The notes below the pieces were generated by a model that had not been told where the DNA came from, ran no database searches, and saw only the letters and a list, made by a program, of their open reading frames with translations. Position numbers and translations under genes: made by a program. Below, piece by piece: positions 8,110 to 17,138 of a stretch of 64,000 bases of DNA. The stretch covers positions 248,001 to 312,000 of the forward strand of contig NZ_JBKOPS010000003.1 of assembly GCF_047272945.1 (NCBI RefSeq). The letters run 5' to 3'. Every line of letters starts with the position of its first letter. The first letter of the stretch is position 1. The stretch comes from Rubrolithibacter danxiaensis (GTDB lineage: Bacteria; Bacteroidota; Bacteroidia; Sphingobacteriales; Sphingobacteriaceae).

Positions 8110-11100
8110 CTATAATTTCACTTCCCTTTTCTGACCCCTGTAATTTGTAATAACTACTTTCTGAAGATCCTTATCTAACGGAAACTTCCGTGTTGACTGC
8201 GATAAATACGTACTGCCATAATAAAATTCCAGGTGATGCTTCTTATTGTCCTTATAAGTAAGGTCAGCACACATATCTCCCGGATTTAAGGAAATCCATT
8301 TCCTGCTTTTTAAACTTCCTAAAGCATTATTTCCAAAAACCTTCAGGCTATCCTGATTTTGGGAAGCAATAAATAAGTCGCCGCCTTTGGCAGACTGCAT
8401 CATAGCTAATCCTTTGGCATCTCCACTTACAAAGAACCCGCTTTTAGCTATTGTTAGTGGCATGAAGGACCCTTTACCATTGCCTTTTAAATACAAGCCG
8501 TTGAAGGCATCGTGGCGGCCACCCAAAGGTTCCATTCCGTAATCATTTCCAACAAGTAATAAATCGAGGTTGCCATCCAAATCAATATCATTGCTCAGCA
8601 TTCCGAAAACAGGTGCAACCTGTGCTTGCAGCGGAAGGGGCTGTATAGAAAATTTTCCTCCGCCCTTATTTTCAATATAGCTTGTGGTAAGATTGGTAGC
8701 CTTCAGTTCAATTGCATTTTCACGGTCGTTTTTACTCCATAAATCATCCATAGTAGCCAGCCCGTAGGATTTATAAGTAGGAAAACGTTTTCGGGTAGAC
8801 ACCAGCTGGCTCACCATATCCTGCCTTGTATGCATCGGAAAGGGTTTATACGAACCGTCCTCTGCTTTTCCGTAGCAGAAGATCATGGCATCCAGCTTGC
8901 CGTTATCATCCAGGTCTTTAGCTAAAAGCGTCATAGGCTCTTTAAAGCTTGCCTTAAATCCCGAATTTAATCCTAAATTTCCTGCTATGTAATCGATATC
9001 TCCGTCGTTATCAAAATCACCGGATACCAAACTGTTCCACCAGCCCGTGTATTGTGAGATACCAGAATCTGACACGGGATTAAAAGAATTACCAGTATTT
9101 CTTAAAAATGTAACAGGCATCCATTCTCCTGAAAGCACCAGGTCTACTTTGCCATCCATATCGAAATCTGACCAGAGGGCGTCTGTAATCATTCCGATAT
9201 TCTGCAACTGCGAACAGTATCTTTCTGTTGCATCAATAAAAAGCCCTTTCTTATTTTCTAAAATGAAACTTTTAGGGGCGAGAGGGTAAGCTCCTGATAC
9301 CGAGCGGCCGCCTACAAATAAATCCAGATCGCCATCCTGGTCAAAATCTGCTGCCCGTACGCAGGAACCATTGGCAGTTTCCGGCGGAAGAGCGGTATGA
9401 TCCCACTTGAACTTCCCTTTTCCGTCATTCAGATACAGTCGGTCCTGATTTCCGGGATGGGTTGGAGAAAACTCAAAACTTCCTGCAGCAACATACAAAT
9501 CCAGGTCACCGTCGTTTTCGGCATCAAAAAGAAGAGCACCCATTTCTTCTGTTTCAGCATTATCTTCCTGCACAATACGGTTGGCATCCTGTTTAAAACG
9601 TCCGCTAGCATCCTGCATAAAAAATACACCTTTTCTACCTGCCGAAGCAGAAACATAGAAATCATCGTATCCGTTTTTATCAATATCGCCAACGGCAATT
9701 CCCGGTCCATACTGGCTTAGTTTATGAGGTAAGGTTGCCTGAATATTGTAATCTACCGCATCAATTTCATCTGGTTTAAAGCGAATGCCGGAAGCCCCTG
9801 CCATATCTTCAAAAAGAGGTTCAGCAGCAGTTCCTAAGGGCTCAACTGTTTCTCTCGCATTTTTATAAGATAGTTTCAATAATTGATTCACTTTGACACC
9901 AGGAAGCAGCTGGCTCTTACCATCTGGCCAGTACACTCGTAAAGAATCTATTACTTTGGTTTTACCGAAGCCAAAATGAGCTTTTGAGTCAACCGTAGAA
10001 AGATATCCGCGGCAGGGCTGGTGTTCATAATATTGCTGTTTGTTTCCCTCATAATACAGATGCACTCGTGCACCAATTCCCCGCAGATTCTTTCCTGCTC
10101 CTTCAAAAACAAGCGATAAGGTATTTTCATTGCTCCTGTTTTGCGTATCATTCAGGGTATTTTCATAAATAAAGGCAGGATCGTTTATATTATTAATTAC
10201 CACATCCAGGTCGCCATCATTATCCAAATCAGCATAGGCACCACCGTTTGAAAACGCGGCTTTATCAAATCCCCAATCGGCAGTTTTATCACTAAAAAGC
10301 AAGCCATTGGTATTTTTAAAAGCATAGTTGGAAATTTTAACTATCGGGAGAGAATCTGTCATGGCAAGATTGGTATTAACAGCTCCTTTATCTGTACCCT
10401 GACCGTTGTTGAAAACGATGTAATCCAGGTCTGTAACATCACGGGGTAAACCGTTTGTAATAATAAGATCGCGAAAGCCGTCGTTATCAAAATCAGCAAT
10501 AAGCGGTGTCCAGCTCCAATCGGTTTGATAAATGCCCGACATAAAGGCAATATCACTAAACACCGGATGGCCCTGTGGTGTTAAACCGCTATTAAGCTGC
10601 AGGGTATTGCGCACATACTGATGGTTGTAACCAAACTTGCGGCTATTGAAATAATTGTAATATTCGTTGCCGCCCAGCATGGTTTTCTTACGCAAATTCT
10701 TTTCGGGAAGCATTTCGAGCGAGATCAGGTCGGCAAAGCCATCGTTATTGATATCTTCCATGTTAGTTCCCATCGCGTTCCAGGCAGTATGTTTAAAATA
10801 ATCCCCCAGCCGATCGGAGAAAGTTCCATCGTGATTATTGATATATAATAAATCGTTTGAGATAAAGTCGTTACTTACATAAACATCCGGCCAGCCGTCA
10901 AGGTTCACATCCGAAATACAAACCGCATGTCCCCAACCTTCTATTAAAATACCCGCTTGCTTTGATACATTGGTAAATGTAGAATTACCATTATTCCGGT
11001 ACAACCTGTCTGTATTTAACGCCGAACCATCGGTAACTTTCGCCCGGTATTTTATCGGGGTCTTATTATCATACAACTGATTAGTAACCAGGTATAGATC

Positions 11101-11667
11101 AAGGTCACCGTCTTTGTCGTAATCGAAAAACACACCCTGTGTGCTAAAGCCAGCATCATCCAAACCATAGGCGTGTGCCGACTCTTTGAAAACAGGAATT
11201 CCATCTTTATTTAAACCCTCGTTAATGTATAATAAATTGGTACGCAGAGCCGCATCGTTACGAAATGATGCCGAAACATACAGGTCCAGCCATCCATCCG
11301 CATTAATGTCCACTACAGAAACCCCCGTGCACCAATGTCCGTTTCCGCCTACTTCTGCAACATCTGTTATATCTTCAAACTGCATTTTTCCTTTATTCAG
11401 GTATAGCTTGTTTGAAACCATATTCCCGGCAAAATAAATATCCGTTAAACCATCGTTATTAAAGTCACCCATACCAACTCCCCCTCCATTGTATAAATTA
11501 GCCTGTTTCAAAATATTTATAGAGTCACTTTCGGTAAGATTGTTTGCAAAATCAATATTGGTTTGCGACGAAGGAAGTAACTTAAAAAGCGCTGGTTTAT
11601 CTTTTGAACAAGAAATACAAAAAACAGCGATTATAAAAACAACTGTTAGTCGAATGAATTTTTCCAA
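8110..11667 (-). CDS. Giant FG-GAP/VCBS-repeat lipoprotein with ASPIC/UnbV domain (CRTAC1-like)
   Basis: 1185 residues. The start (MEKFIRLT) leads into a lipobox with Cys20 (VFCISCSKDK), so it is a lipoprotein, probably surface exposed. The body is a string of FG-GAP/VCBS beta-propeller repeats with Ca-binding DxDxDG loops, such as GDFNNDGLTDIYF, FDYDKDGDLDLYL, ADFDQDGDLDLFV and GDFDNDGDIDYIA. A central segment (about residues 535-605, IGARVHLYYEG...PCRGYLSTVDSKAHFGFG...LRVYWPDG) is the ASPIC/UnbV domain. Proteins of this architecture often sit beside susCD operons in Bacteroidota. A role in binding polysaccharide or holding enzymes at the surface is plausible, but no activity is established. 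It lies inside the polysaccharide locus between the small exported unknown and the glycosidase unit. Confidence 0.85.
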   Translation of the reverse strand: MEKFIRLTVVFIIAVFCISCSKDKPALFKLLPSSQTNIDFANNLTESDSINILKQANLYNGGGVGMGDFNNDGLTDIYFAGNMVSNKLYLNKGKMQFEDITDVAEVGGNGHWCTGVSVVDINADGWLDLYVSASFRNDAALRTNLLYINEGLNKDGIPVFKESAHAYGLDDAGFSTQGVFFDYDKDGDLDLYLVTNQLYDNKTPIKYRAKVTDGSALNTDRLYRNNGNSTFTNVSKQAGILIEGWGHAVCISDVNLDGWPDVYVSNDFISNDLLYINNHDGTFSDRLGDYFKHTAWNAMGTNMEDINNDGFADLISLEMLPEKNLRKKTMLGGNEYYNYFNSRKFGYNHQYVRNTLQLNSGLTPQGHPVFSDIAFMSGIYQTDWSWTPLIADFDNDGFRDLIITNGLPRDVTDLDYIVFNNGQGTDKGAVNTNLAMTDSLPIVKISNYAFKNTNGLLFSDKTADWGFDKAAFSNGGAYADLDNDGDLDVVINNINDPAFIYENTLNDTQNRSNENTLSLVFEGAGKNLRGIGARVHLYYEGNKQQYYEHQPCRGYLSTVDSKAHFGFGKTKVIDSLRVYWPDGKSQLLPGVKVNQLLKLSYKNARETVEPLGTAAEPLFEDMAGASGIRFKPDEIDAVDYNIQATLPHKLSQYGPGIAVGDIDKNGYDDFYVSASAGRKGVFFMQDASGRFKQDANRIVQEDNAETEEMGALLFDAENDGDLDLYVAAGSFEFSPTHPGNQDRLYLNDGKGKFKWDHTALPPETANGSCVRAADFDQDGDLDLFVGGRSVSGAYPLAPKSFILENKKGLFIDATERYCSQLQNIGMITDALWSDFDMDGKVDLVLSGEWMPVTFLRNTGNSFNPVSDSGISQYTGWWNSLVSGDFDNDGDIDYIAGNLGLNSGFKASFKEPMTLLAKDLDDNGKLDAMIFCYGKAEDGSYKPFPMHTRQDMVSQLVSTRKRFPTYKSYGLATMDDLWSKNDRENAIELKATNLTTSYIENKGGGKFSIQPLPLQAQVAPVFGMLSNDIDLDGNLDLLLVGNDYGMEPLGGRHDAFNGLYLKGNGKGSFMPLTIAKSGFFVSGDAKGLAMMQSAKGGDLFIASQNQDSLKVFGNNALGSLKSRKWISLNPGDMCADLTYKDNKKHHLEFYYGSTYLSQSTRKFPLDKDLQKVVITNYRGQKREVKL

Positions 11668-11763
11668 AGCATGCGAGGTTTAGTAAGTAGGTTAGTTAAT
11701 TTATGGGAAAACTAATATAGTAATTTTTTACTGCAGGCAGCTTTGAGCATGCCTGCATTAGCA

Positions 11764-12426
11764 TCATTTACTTATATAATTTATTAAGGCAATTAAATCC
11801 TCCACATCATTAAAATTTGTATGATTTGTAACTGCAAAAGTTTTAATTTCTTCCGCTTTATCCTTAAAAAGCCGTTGCACTGACTTCAGGTTGTTTATTT
11901 TAATAAACCGGTTGTCTTTTTTTAAAAAAAATTGTTTCTGCGATTTTACTTTATACTCGTCGGGTAATTTTAGATTATAAATTGTTTTCCCAATACCTGA
12001 GCCCGAGTAGCTGGATAAGGAAGTAGCCGAAGATGACTGGGTGCTTGAGCCATAGCCAACTGATGCTCCCGGACCTGTTACAGTACTTTTATGCTGAATA
12101 AAAAGCGGCGTATTAGTTTTGGTATCGGCAACTTCGTAGAAAATAGAATCAACCGGAGTGAATTTGCGACCGTCAATATAAACCGTGTCAATGGTATTGA
12201 TTTGTGCAAGGGCGAGTTTTGTTCCGTTGTGGTCAAAAATCATTTCCTGTGTGAGCGTATTATAATTTAGCAGTGCTTTTTGCGTTTCGCCGGATTTTTT
12301 CAACACGGTTCCCTGTTTAAATTCGGGGAATACATAGTGAGAAATAGAAATTCCTTTTAAATTCTCCTGTGAAAAAACAGGGAGAACAGTAACGATTGCA
12401 AGAAGAAAACTCACTATAAATCTCAT
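11764..12426 (-). CDS. Exported protein of unknown function with Ser/Gly-rich linker
   Basis: 220 residues from the ATG at 12426. A longer frame to 12486 is open, but it runs through a hairpin and would put 20 residues before the signal peptide. The chosen start gives MRFIVSFLLAIVTVLPVFSQ, a clean signal peptide. The mature part has a beta-rich N-terminal half (GTVLKKSGETQKALLNYNTLTQEMIF, describing a 'value stored as key/unit' type fold seen in many Bacteroidota exported unknowns), a Ser/Gly linker near residues 125-148 and a charged helical C-terminus. I do not recognise a named family. It does not look like a carbohydrate enzyme although it sits inside the polysaccharide locus. Confidence 0.7.
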   Translation of the reverse strand: MRFIVSFLLAIVTVLPVFSQENLKGISISHYVFPEFKQGTVLKKSGETQKALLNYNTLTQEMIFDHNGTKLALAQINTIDTVYIDGRKFTPVDSIFYEVADTKTNTPLFIQHKSTVTGPGASVGYGSSTQSSSATSLSSYSGSGIGKTIYNLKLPDEYKVKSQKQFFLKKDNRFIKINNLKSVQRLFKDKAEEIKTFAVTNHTNFNDVEDLIALINYISK

Positions 12427-12456
12427 AATCACACTATTTTTTGATACATCAGTTGA

Positions 12457-12484
12457 GCTTCGCCCGATAGTCATCGGACGAAGC
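12457..12484. repeat. Strong hairpin between GH2 and the exported unknown
   Basis: GCTTCGCCCGAT (12457-12468) and ATCGGACGAAGC (12473-12484) pair over 12 positions with one mismatch around a 4 nt loop. There is no T run in either direction, so this is not a classical terminator. It may stabilise the 3' end of the GH2 mRNA or be a copy of a repeat. The motif CTTCG/CGAAG also occurs in the repeat at 2213-2257. Confidence 0.5.
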
Positions 12485-12517
12485 ATCCATACTCTTTGGC
12501 TCCGCTCAAAGTAAATT

Positions 12518-14380
12518 CTATTTATCCTTCAGATCAACAAGGGATGGATTATACAGCTTTTTGCTAACCTCTTTTAATTGTGCAGCAGGAACTTTAATTA
12601 CTTTACGGTCGTAGGTCATCAGCCCGTTTACTTCTACCTCCACGTCTGTAGTCTGCGTATAAACTGCAGCCGAAAGGCCTCTTTTTATCAATCCTTCCAG
12701 TTCATCTGTAAAAGAAGAATATTTTTTAAATAATTCTTCCGGATTTTTAAAGCTCTGATAGCCCCAGTTGTCTTTCTGCTTCCAGGTATGGCCTTCCAGA
12801 GGTAAGCCAAGCCCGCCAAATTCGCCCAGTACCAGGATATTTTTCGCACCGAAAACATCTGCTCTCGGCATTGCCGGAGAAGGGTAATTGTGCAGGTCCA
12901 TAATATCACCCACGAGGTGAAAATTACCACCGCTGGCGCTGTTTACCAGGCGTGAAGGATCATTTTTCATCGTCCAGTTTGTAATTTCTTCGGTTTTAAA
13001 CTGGCCCCAGGCTTCGTTGAATGGCACCCAAACAACAATGCTTGGAAAGTTGTACAAATCCTTCATGATCTCTGCCCATTCAGTACGGAATATCTTTTCA
13101 GACTCTTCTGTACGCACCTTATCAGCTCCATAATTATCTATCCCGGGGCGGTTCTCCCAGCGTCCTCCGCCCAGATCTCCGGTAGGCATATCCTGCCAGA
13201 CAAGCATACCCAGCTTATCGCAGTCGTAATACCAACGGGCCGGCTCCACCTTTGTATGCTTGCGAATCATATTAAAACCCATTTCCTTTGTCTTCTCGAT
13301 ATCAAACCTCAAAGCCTCATCTGTCGGTGCAGTATATAAACCGTCAGGCCACCAGCCCTGATCCAGCGGGCCGTATTGAAAAACAAATTTGTTATTTAAC
13401 AGCATTCGCCTGGTGCCTTTGCTGTCAACACCGGTCGAGATCTTCCGCATGGCGAAATAGCTTTTTACTTCGTCCACCACTTTTCCGTTCCGAACAACTG
13501 CTATTTTTAAATCATATAAAAACGGGTTCTCGGGCGACCACAACTTTGGGTTGCTTACTTTTAAAACTGCCTCTGCATTGGCATTTATTTCCTGCTCAGC
13601 TACTTTATTCTGGCCATCCCATGCAGATAGCCTTAATTTATCGCTTCCCTGAGCGTTTTTAACTTTAGCCGAGAAGCTCAGCTTTTGGTTGTCAATATCC
13701 GGAGTTTGTTTTGTAGATTCTATATAGGTTTTGGGTACTGCTTCAAGCCATACTGTTTGCCAGATACCGGTAACAGGCGTGTACCATATTCCTTCCGGAT
13801 TCTTCACCTGCTTTCCACGAGGCTGAGGGCCATCGTCTGTTGGATCCCATACACGAATAGCTATTTCCTGCTTATTTCCTTTTTTAAGATAAGGGCTTAT
13901 ATCAAACGAAAAAGGATCGTATCCGCCCTGATGTGAACCGACCTTCTTACCGTTTATATATACATCTGTCTCCCAGTCAACCGCTCCAAAATGCAAAAGC
14001 GTATTTTTTCCTTTCATTTGTGCAGGCAGTGTAAAAGAGGTTTGATACCACAATACACTGTCTTTGCCTACCGTTTTTCCTACGCCGGACAAGGCTGATT
14101 CTACAGCAAACGGAACCAGGATTTTTCCATCATAGGATTTTGGTTTACTTGTATTTTTGGGCTGGATAGCATATTCCCAAAGGCCATTCAGATTTTTCCA
14201 GTTAGCCCTTACCAGCTGAGGACGAGGATACTCTGGCAACACATTAGAAGGATTAACTTTTTCTGCCCAGGGAGTTGTTATTTTTTCTCCCGCAATTTTC
14301 CATCCGTTGCTTTGAGCAGCAACATTGCCACCTATTACGGAGGATACAAATAAAATCAGGAATAGCTTCTTAATACTCAT
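12518..14380 (-). CDS. Exported glycoside hydrolase family 2 protein (beta-glucuronidase/galactosidase-like)
   Basis: 620 residues from the ATG at 14380 (MSIKKLFLILF...), chosen over an in-frame ATG five codons upstream because it gives a normal signal peptide ending near GGNVAAQ. Domain order is that of GH2: sugar-binding jelly roll (about 45-215, WYQTSFTLP, DWETDVYINGKKVGSHQGGYDPF), immunoglobulin-like domain, then TIM barrel. The acid/base is Glu456 in WVPFNEAWGQ and the nucleophile is Glu520 in VLGEFGGLG. Substrate may be a beta-linked glucuronate or galactose; the presence of uxaC makes a uronidase attractive but unproven. It lies downstream of susCD and the DUF3823 gene behind a hairpin, so it may be expressed by read-through or from its own promoter. 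Confidence 0.88.
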   Translation of the reverse strand: MSIKKLFLILFVSSVIGGNVAAQSNGWKIAGEKITTPWAEKVNPSNVLPEYPRPQLVRANWKNLNGLWEYAIQPKNTSKPKSYDGKILVPFAVESALSGVGKTVGKDSVLWYQTSFTLPAQMKGKNTLLHFGAVDWETDVYINGKKVGSHQGGYDPFSFDISPYLKKGNKQEIAIRVWDPTDDGPQPRGKQVKNPEGIWYTPVTGIWQTVWLEAVPKTYIESTKQTPDIDNQKLSFSAKVKNAQGSDKLRLSAWDGQNKVAEQEINANAEAVLKVSNPKLWSPENPFLYDLKIAVVRNGKVVDEVKSYFAMRKISTGVDSKGTRRMLLNNKFVFQYGPLDQGWWPDGLYTAPTDEALRFDIEKTKEMGFNMIRKHTKVEPARWYYDCDKLGMLVWQDMPTGDLGGGRWENRPGIDNYGADKVRTEESEKIFRTEWAEIMKDLYNFPSIVVWVPFNEAWGQFKTEEITNWTMKNDPSRLVNSASGGNFHLVGDIMDLHNYPSPAMPRADVFGAKNILVLGEFGGLGLPLEGHTWKQKDNWGYQSFKNPEELFKKYSSFTDELEGLIKRGLSAAVYTQTTDVEVEVNGLMTYDRKVIKVPAAQLKEVSKKLYNPSLVDLKDK

Positions 14381-14439
14381 AATACTTAATAACACATATA
14401 AATTAATGAACTGATAATTATCGTAAAGTTAGAATAATT

Positions 14440-14469
14440 AAAGGTCGCCCATAAAAATGGGCAACCTTT
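14440..14469 (-). terminator. Hairpin between DUF3823 gene and GH2 (terminator or attenuating stem)
   Basis: A 13-position stem, with one mismatch, pairs 14440-14452 with 14457-14469 around an AAAA loop, starting 22 bp after the DUF3823 stop. The sequence after the stem on the minus strand is T/A rich but lacks a long U tract, so it may lower, not abolish, read-through from susCD into GH2. Confidence 0.55.
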
Positions 14470-14490
14470 TACTAACCTAACAATCTATGC

Positions 14491-15195
14491 TTAAAGCTGA
14501 ACTTTTGATACTGGCGAAAAAATCATATCCTCCACACCCGCAATTTTTACACCGATACGGGCAAAAACATAATTCTGAACAGGACTTATCGCAGGAACAG
14601 TGACACTAAGAGAAACACTATTAAGGTCGGCAATGGCAGATCCCTCTAATTCGGCATTTGCAACATTATAATCGCCGCCAGATACAAACTGAGTACGGTT
14701 TATATACAGGATAACTTTTTCAATGTCTCTTGCATTGGCATCTGTTATAATTTTTTCCAGTTGGCAGGATCCCGTTACATTAGTTGCGCTACCGGTAAAT
14801 TGTGCATTTCTAACCATGTAATAAGGAGTAACCTCAATATCCAGATTCTGACTGCCGTTTAAATTAATAGCAATTGAATCGGGAGCGCCGTTTGCAGTTT
14901 TCTTCCACATAAACGGACCCTGTCCGTTAGGAATTACAAATTTGTAATTGCCGTCAAACAGAAGTGCAGAATAAGAGCCATCCTGATCAAAAGTTTGCGA
15001 AATAGGCCCAATCTTACCAAAGCCCGGCTGAAATAATTGAAACTGAACCTGGTTTGCTTCTACCCCTATAGAATCGCCATTGTAAACCAAACGGCCGCTT
15101 AAAGTAGAAGATGGTGCATCATAATTATCTTTTTTGCAGGATATAGCTGCTATTATAAGCACCGTTAGTATGTAAAAATGAAATTTAATTTTCAT
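14491..15195 (-). CDS. DUF3823-type surface lipoprotein (putative glycan-binding protein)
   Basis: 234 residues. A lipobox with Cys20 (IIAAISCKKDN) marks an outer-membrane lipoprotein. The mature part starts with a beta-sandwich of the carboxypeptidase-regulatory kind (TLSGRLVYNGDSI, FDQDGSYSALLFDGNYKFVIP) and ends in a second Ig-like domain, the layout of DUF3823 proteins. Such genes almost always follow susD, as here (22 bp after susD), and are thought to bind the target glycan at the surface. It is the last gene before the hairpin at 14440, so susC-susD-DUF3823 is the transport operon proper. Confidence 0.8.
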   Translation of the reverse strand: MKIKFHFYILTVLIIAAISCKKDNYDAPSSTLSGRLVYNGDSIGVEANQVQFQLFQPGFGKIGPISQTFDQDGSYSALLFDGNYKFVIPNGQGPFMWKKTANGAPDSIAINLNGSQNLDIEVTPYYMVRNAQFTGSATNVTGSCQLEKIITDANARDIEKVILYINRTQFVSGGDYNVANAELEGSAIADLNSVSLSVTVPAISPVQNYVFARIGVKIAGVEDMIFSPVSKVQL

Positions 15196-15217
15196 GATTC
15201 TTTGATTGAAAAAACAC

Positions 15218-17116
15218 TTATTGATTTGGTTGCCTAACTATTTTAGGATTCGCTGCCAATATATCCTCTCCTATATTTGAATAATAGTTTCCTAACAGGA
15301 AGCGGTTAGCCCCGGTAACTTTAGATGGCTTTACTTCTCTGAAAACCCATTTACCGTTATTCGGATTGCCAGGATTGTAATATTTATAAGGCCATAAGCC
15401 AAAGGGCTGTGTATTTCTCTTGGTTGCAGAGCCAATATTGCTAACCAGGTCTGAAACAGTCATCGGGTTTCCGTCCCAAACGATATGTGCCAGCCTCCAG
15501 CGTTTCATATCAAATAAAAGATGCCCTTCAAAGGCAAGTTCAACCCGCCGTTCATGTACAATTCTGTCAAAATTCAGCTGAGCAGCGGTTAATCCGGTTG
15601 TTAATCCGGCTCGGGCTCTAACCTGATTGATATAACCAAGAGCTACGGGCATTTGTCCAAGTTCAAAGGCAGCTTCAGCAGCATTCAGTAAAACTTCTCC
15701 GTAACGATAACGGATAAATGCAACATCACTTCCCCTACCTCTTCTGCCCGAACCTACTGTAGGATCTAAATATTTACGAATGTAAAAACCTGTTTGAGTT
15801 CTAAACTCCAGGCCGTTAATGGGCCCATCTTCACCCACTACCTGCACATCAACATCTGTACCTGGCAACTTCTTCAATTTACCTGATTCCTCGCTGGTAA
15901 GAATATTGCCATCAGCTAATAAATATCCCGCCCAGATATCAACATGTTTGCCTTTAAACTGAGCATCAGGCACTAAAACTGTTCCTTTTAACCGTGCATC
16001 CCTTCCTTCAAAGATGTCCTGCTGATTTGAATAATAAACAGGGTTGCCCGAGGCATCAGTTGTTTGAAGAGGAGCATAGGTATTATCTAACTTTTCATAT
16101 GACTGTACTAAATTTAAAGAAGGATTTATCCGTCCTGCATCTCCGCCTTCATCAGAAATTGAGTAAGGCTGATCATTGGTAGTGAATCCATGGGTTCTTC
16201 CGCCAACTTTAAAATCTTCAATAAAGATTGCTTCCTGGTTAACACTGCTTTTATCAAGAAATAATGCAGCAAAATTATCTGAAAGATCAGGTAAAACTTT
16301 ATACAACTGATAGGCCCCCGCAGATCCGTTAATAATTTCCTGGGCGGCAGTTAATGCCTTGGTATAATATCCGTTTGCCATATTTGAAGGAATACCCACT
16401 TCTCCACCCGGAAGTGAAACCTGGGGCGTTCTCACGCCGTACTTAGCAATAGAGCCGGCATATAGAGCTGCCCTTGATTCCATTGCCAGTGCAGCAGCTT
16501 TGCTTGCCCTCGACTTGGTGTTCACATCAGCAGGTAATAAATCCTTAATAGCTTCCGCTTCGCTGATTACAAAATCGTATATTTCTGATTCTTTGGCACG
16601 AGGTTTTTGTAAATCTGTTACATTACCTGAATAATCGTATTCTAGCGGTTCTGTAATCAGAGGAACTCCCCCCATTCTTTTCACCATTTCGAAATAATAA
16701 TTTGCCCTAAGAAATCTGGCTTCGGCTATAAACCTGGATTTATCTGCTTCAGTAAGCTGCGTTGATGCGGTAGCTCGTTGTATAAAGAGATTCAGATCAC
16801 GTATATAACCATAATTCCAGGTTCCCCACTCACCGTAGCCCCAGCCTGTACGCGTGTTAATAAAATCACTTCCATTTTCGGAAGCAAAGCTCTCGCTGAA
16901 ATCAACAAACGAGCGCCAGCCATTGTCCAGGCTTGAAAAATCCTCCTGCCTGTTATAAAGATCCCCTAAAATAGACAGTACAAGAGCAGGATCAGAAAAT
17001 GCCAGTTCTTCGGGAAGAACCTGCGTTGGTGGCACATCCAAAAACTCACTGTCTTTTTTGCATGCTGTTATGCTTAACAAACACGCATATATTACAACTG
17101 ATAATATCTTTTTCAT
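15218..17116 (-). CDS. SusD/RagB-family outer-membrane nutrient-binding lipoprotein
   Basis: 632 residues with a lipobox at Cys19 (LLSITACKKDSEFLDV). The LDVPPTQVLPEE start, the TPR-like helices with FIAEARFLRANYYFEMVKRMGGVPLITEP, and the C-terminal VRARAGL and IVHERRVELAFEGHLLFDMKRWRLA blocks are diagnostic of SusD homologues. The protein caps the SusC barrel and captures oligosaccharides. It is 22 bp from susC and 22 bp from the DUF3823 gene in one operon. Somewhat longer than the usual 500-580 residues, with the extra length in the middle of the protein. Confidence 0.95.
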   Translation of the reverse strand: MKKILSVVIYACLLSITACKKDSEFLDVPPTQVLPEELAFSDPALVLSILGDLYNRQEDFSSLDNGWRSFVDFSESFASENGSDFINTRTGWGYGEWGTWNYGYIRDLNLFIQRATASTQLTEADKSRFIAEARFLRANYYFEMVKRMGGVPLITEPLEYDYSGNVTDLQKPRAKESEIYDFVISEAEAIKDLLPADVNTKSRASKAAALAMESRAALYAGSIAKYGVRTPQVSLPGGEVGIPSNMANGYYTKALTAAQEIINGSAGAYQLYKVLPDLSDNFAALFLDKSSVNQEAIFIEDFKVGGRTHGFTTNDQPYSISDEGGDAGRINPSLNLVQSYEKLDNTYAPLQTTDASGNPVYYSNQQDIFEGRDARLKGTVLVPDAQFKGKHVDIWAGYLLADGNILTSEESGKLKKLPGTDVDVQVVGEDGPINGLEFRTQTGFYIRKYLDPTVGSGRRGRGSDVAFIRYRYGEVLLNAAEAAFELGQMPVALGYINQVRARAGLTTGLTAAQLNFDRIVHERRVELAFEGHLLFDMKRWRLAHIVWDGNPMTVSDLVSNIGSATKRNTQPFGLWPYKYYNPGNPNNGKWVFREVKPSKVTGANRFLLGNYYSNIGEDILAANPKIVRQPNQ

Positions 17117-17138
17117 GAATTGAATACTTGAAGATTAA

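Noticed and set aside
12427..12486. Longer N-terminus for the exported unknown (start at 12486)
   Set aside because: It would translate the hairpin at 12457-12484 and put 20 residues before a clean signal peptide that starts at 12426.
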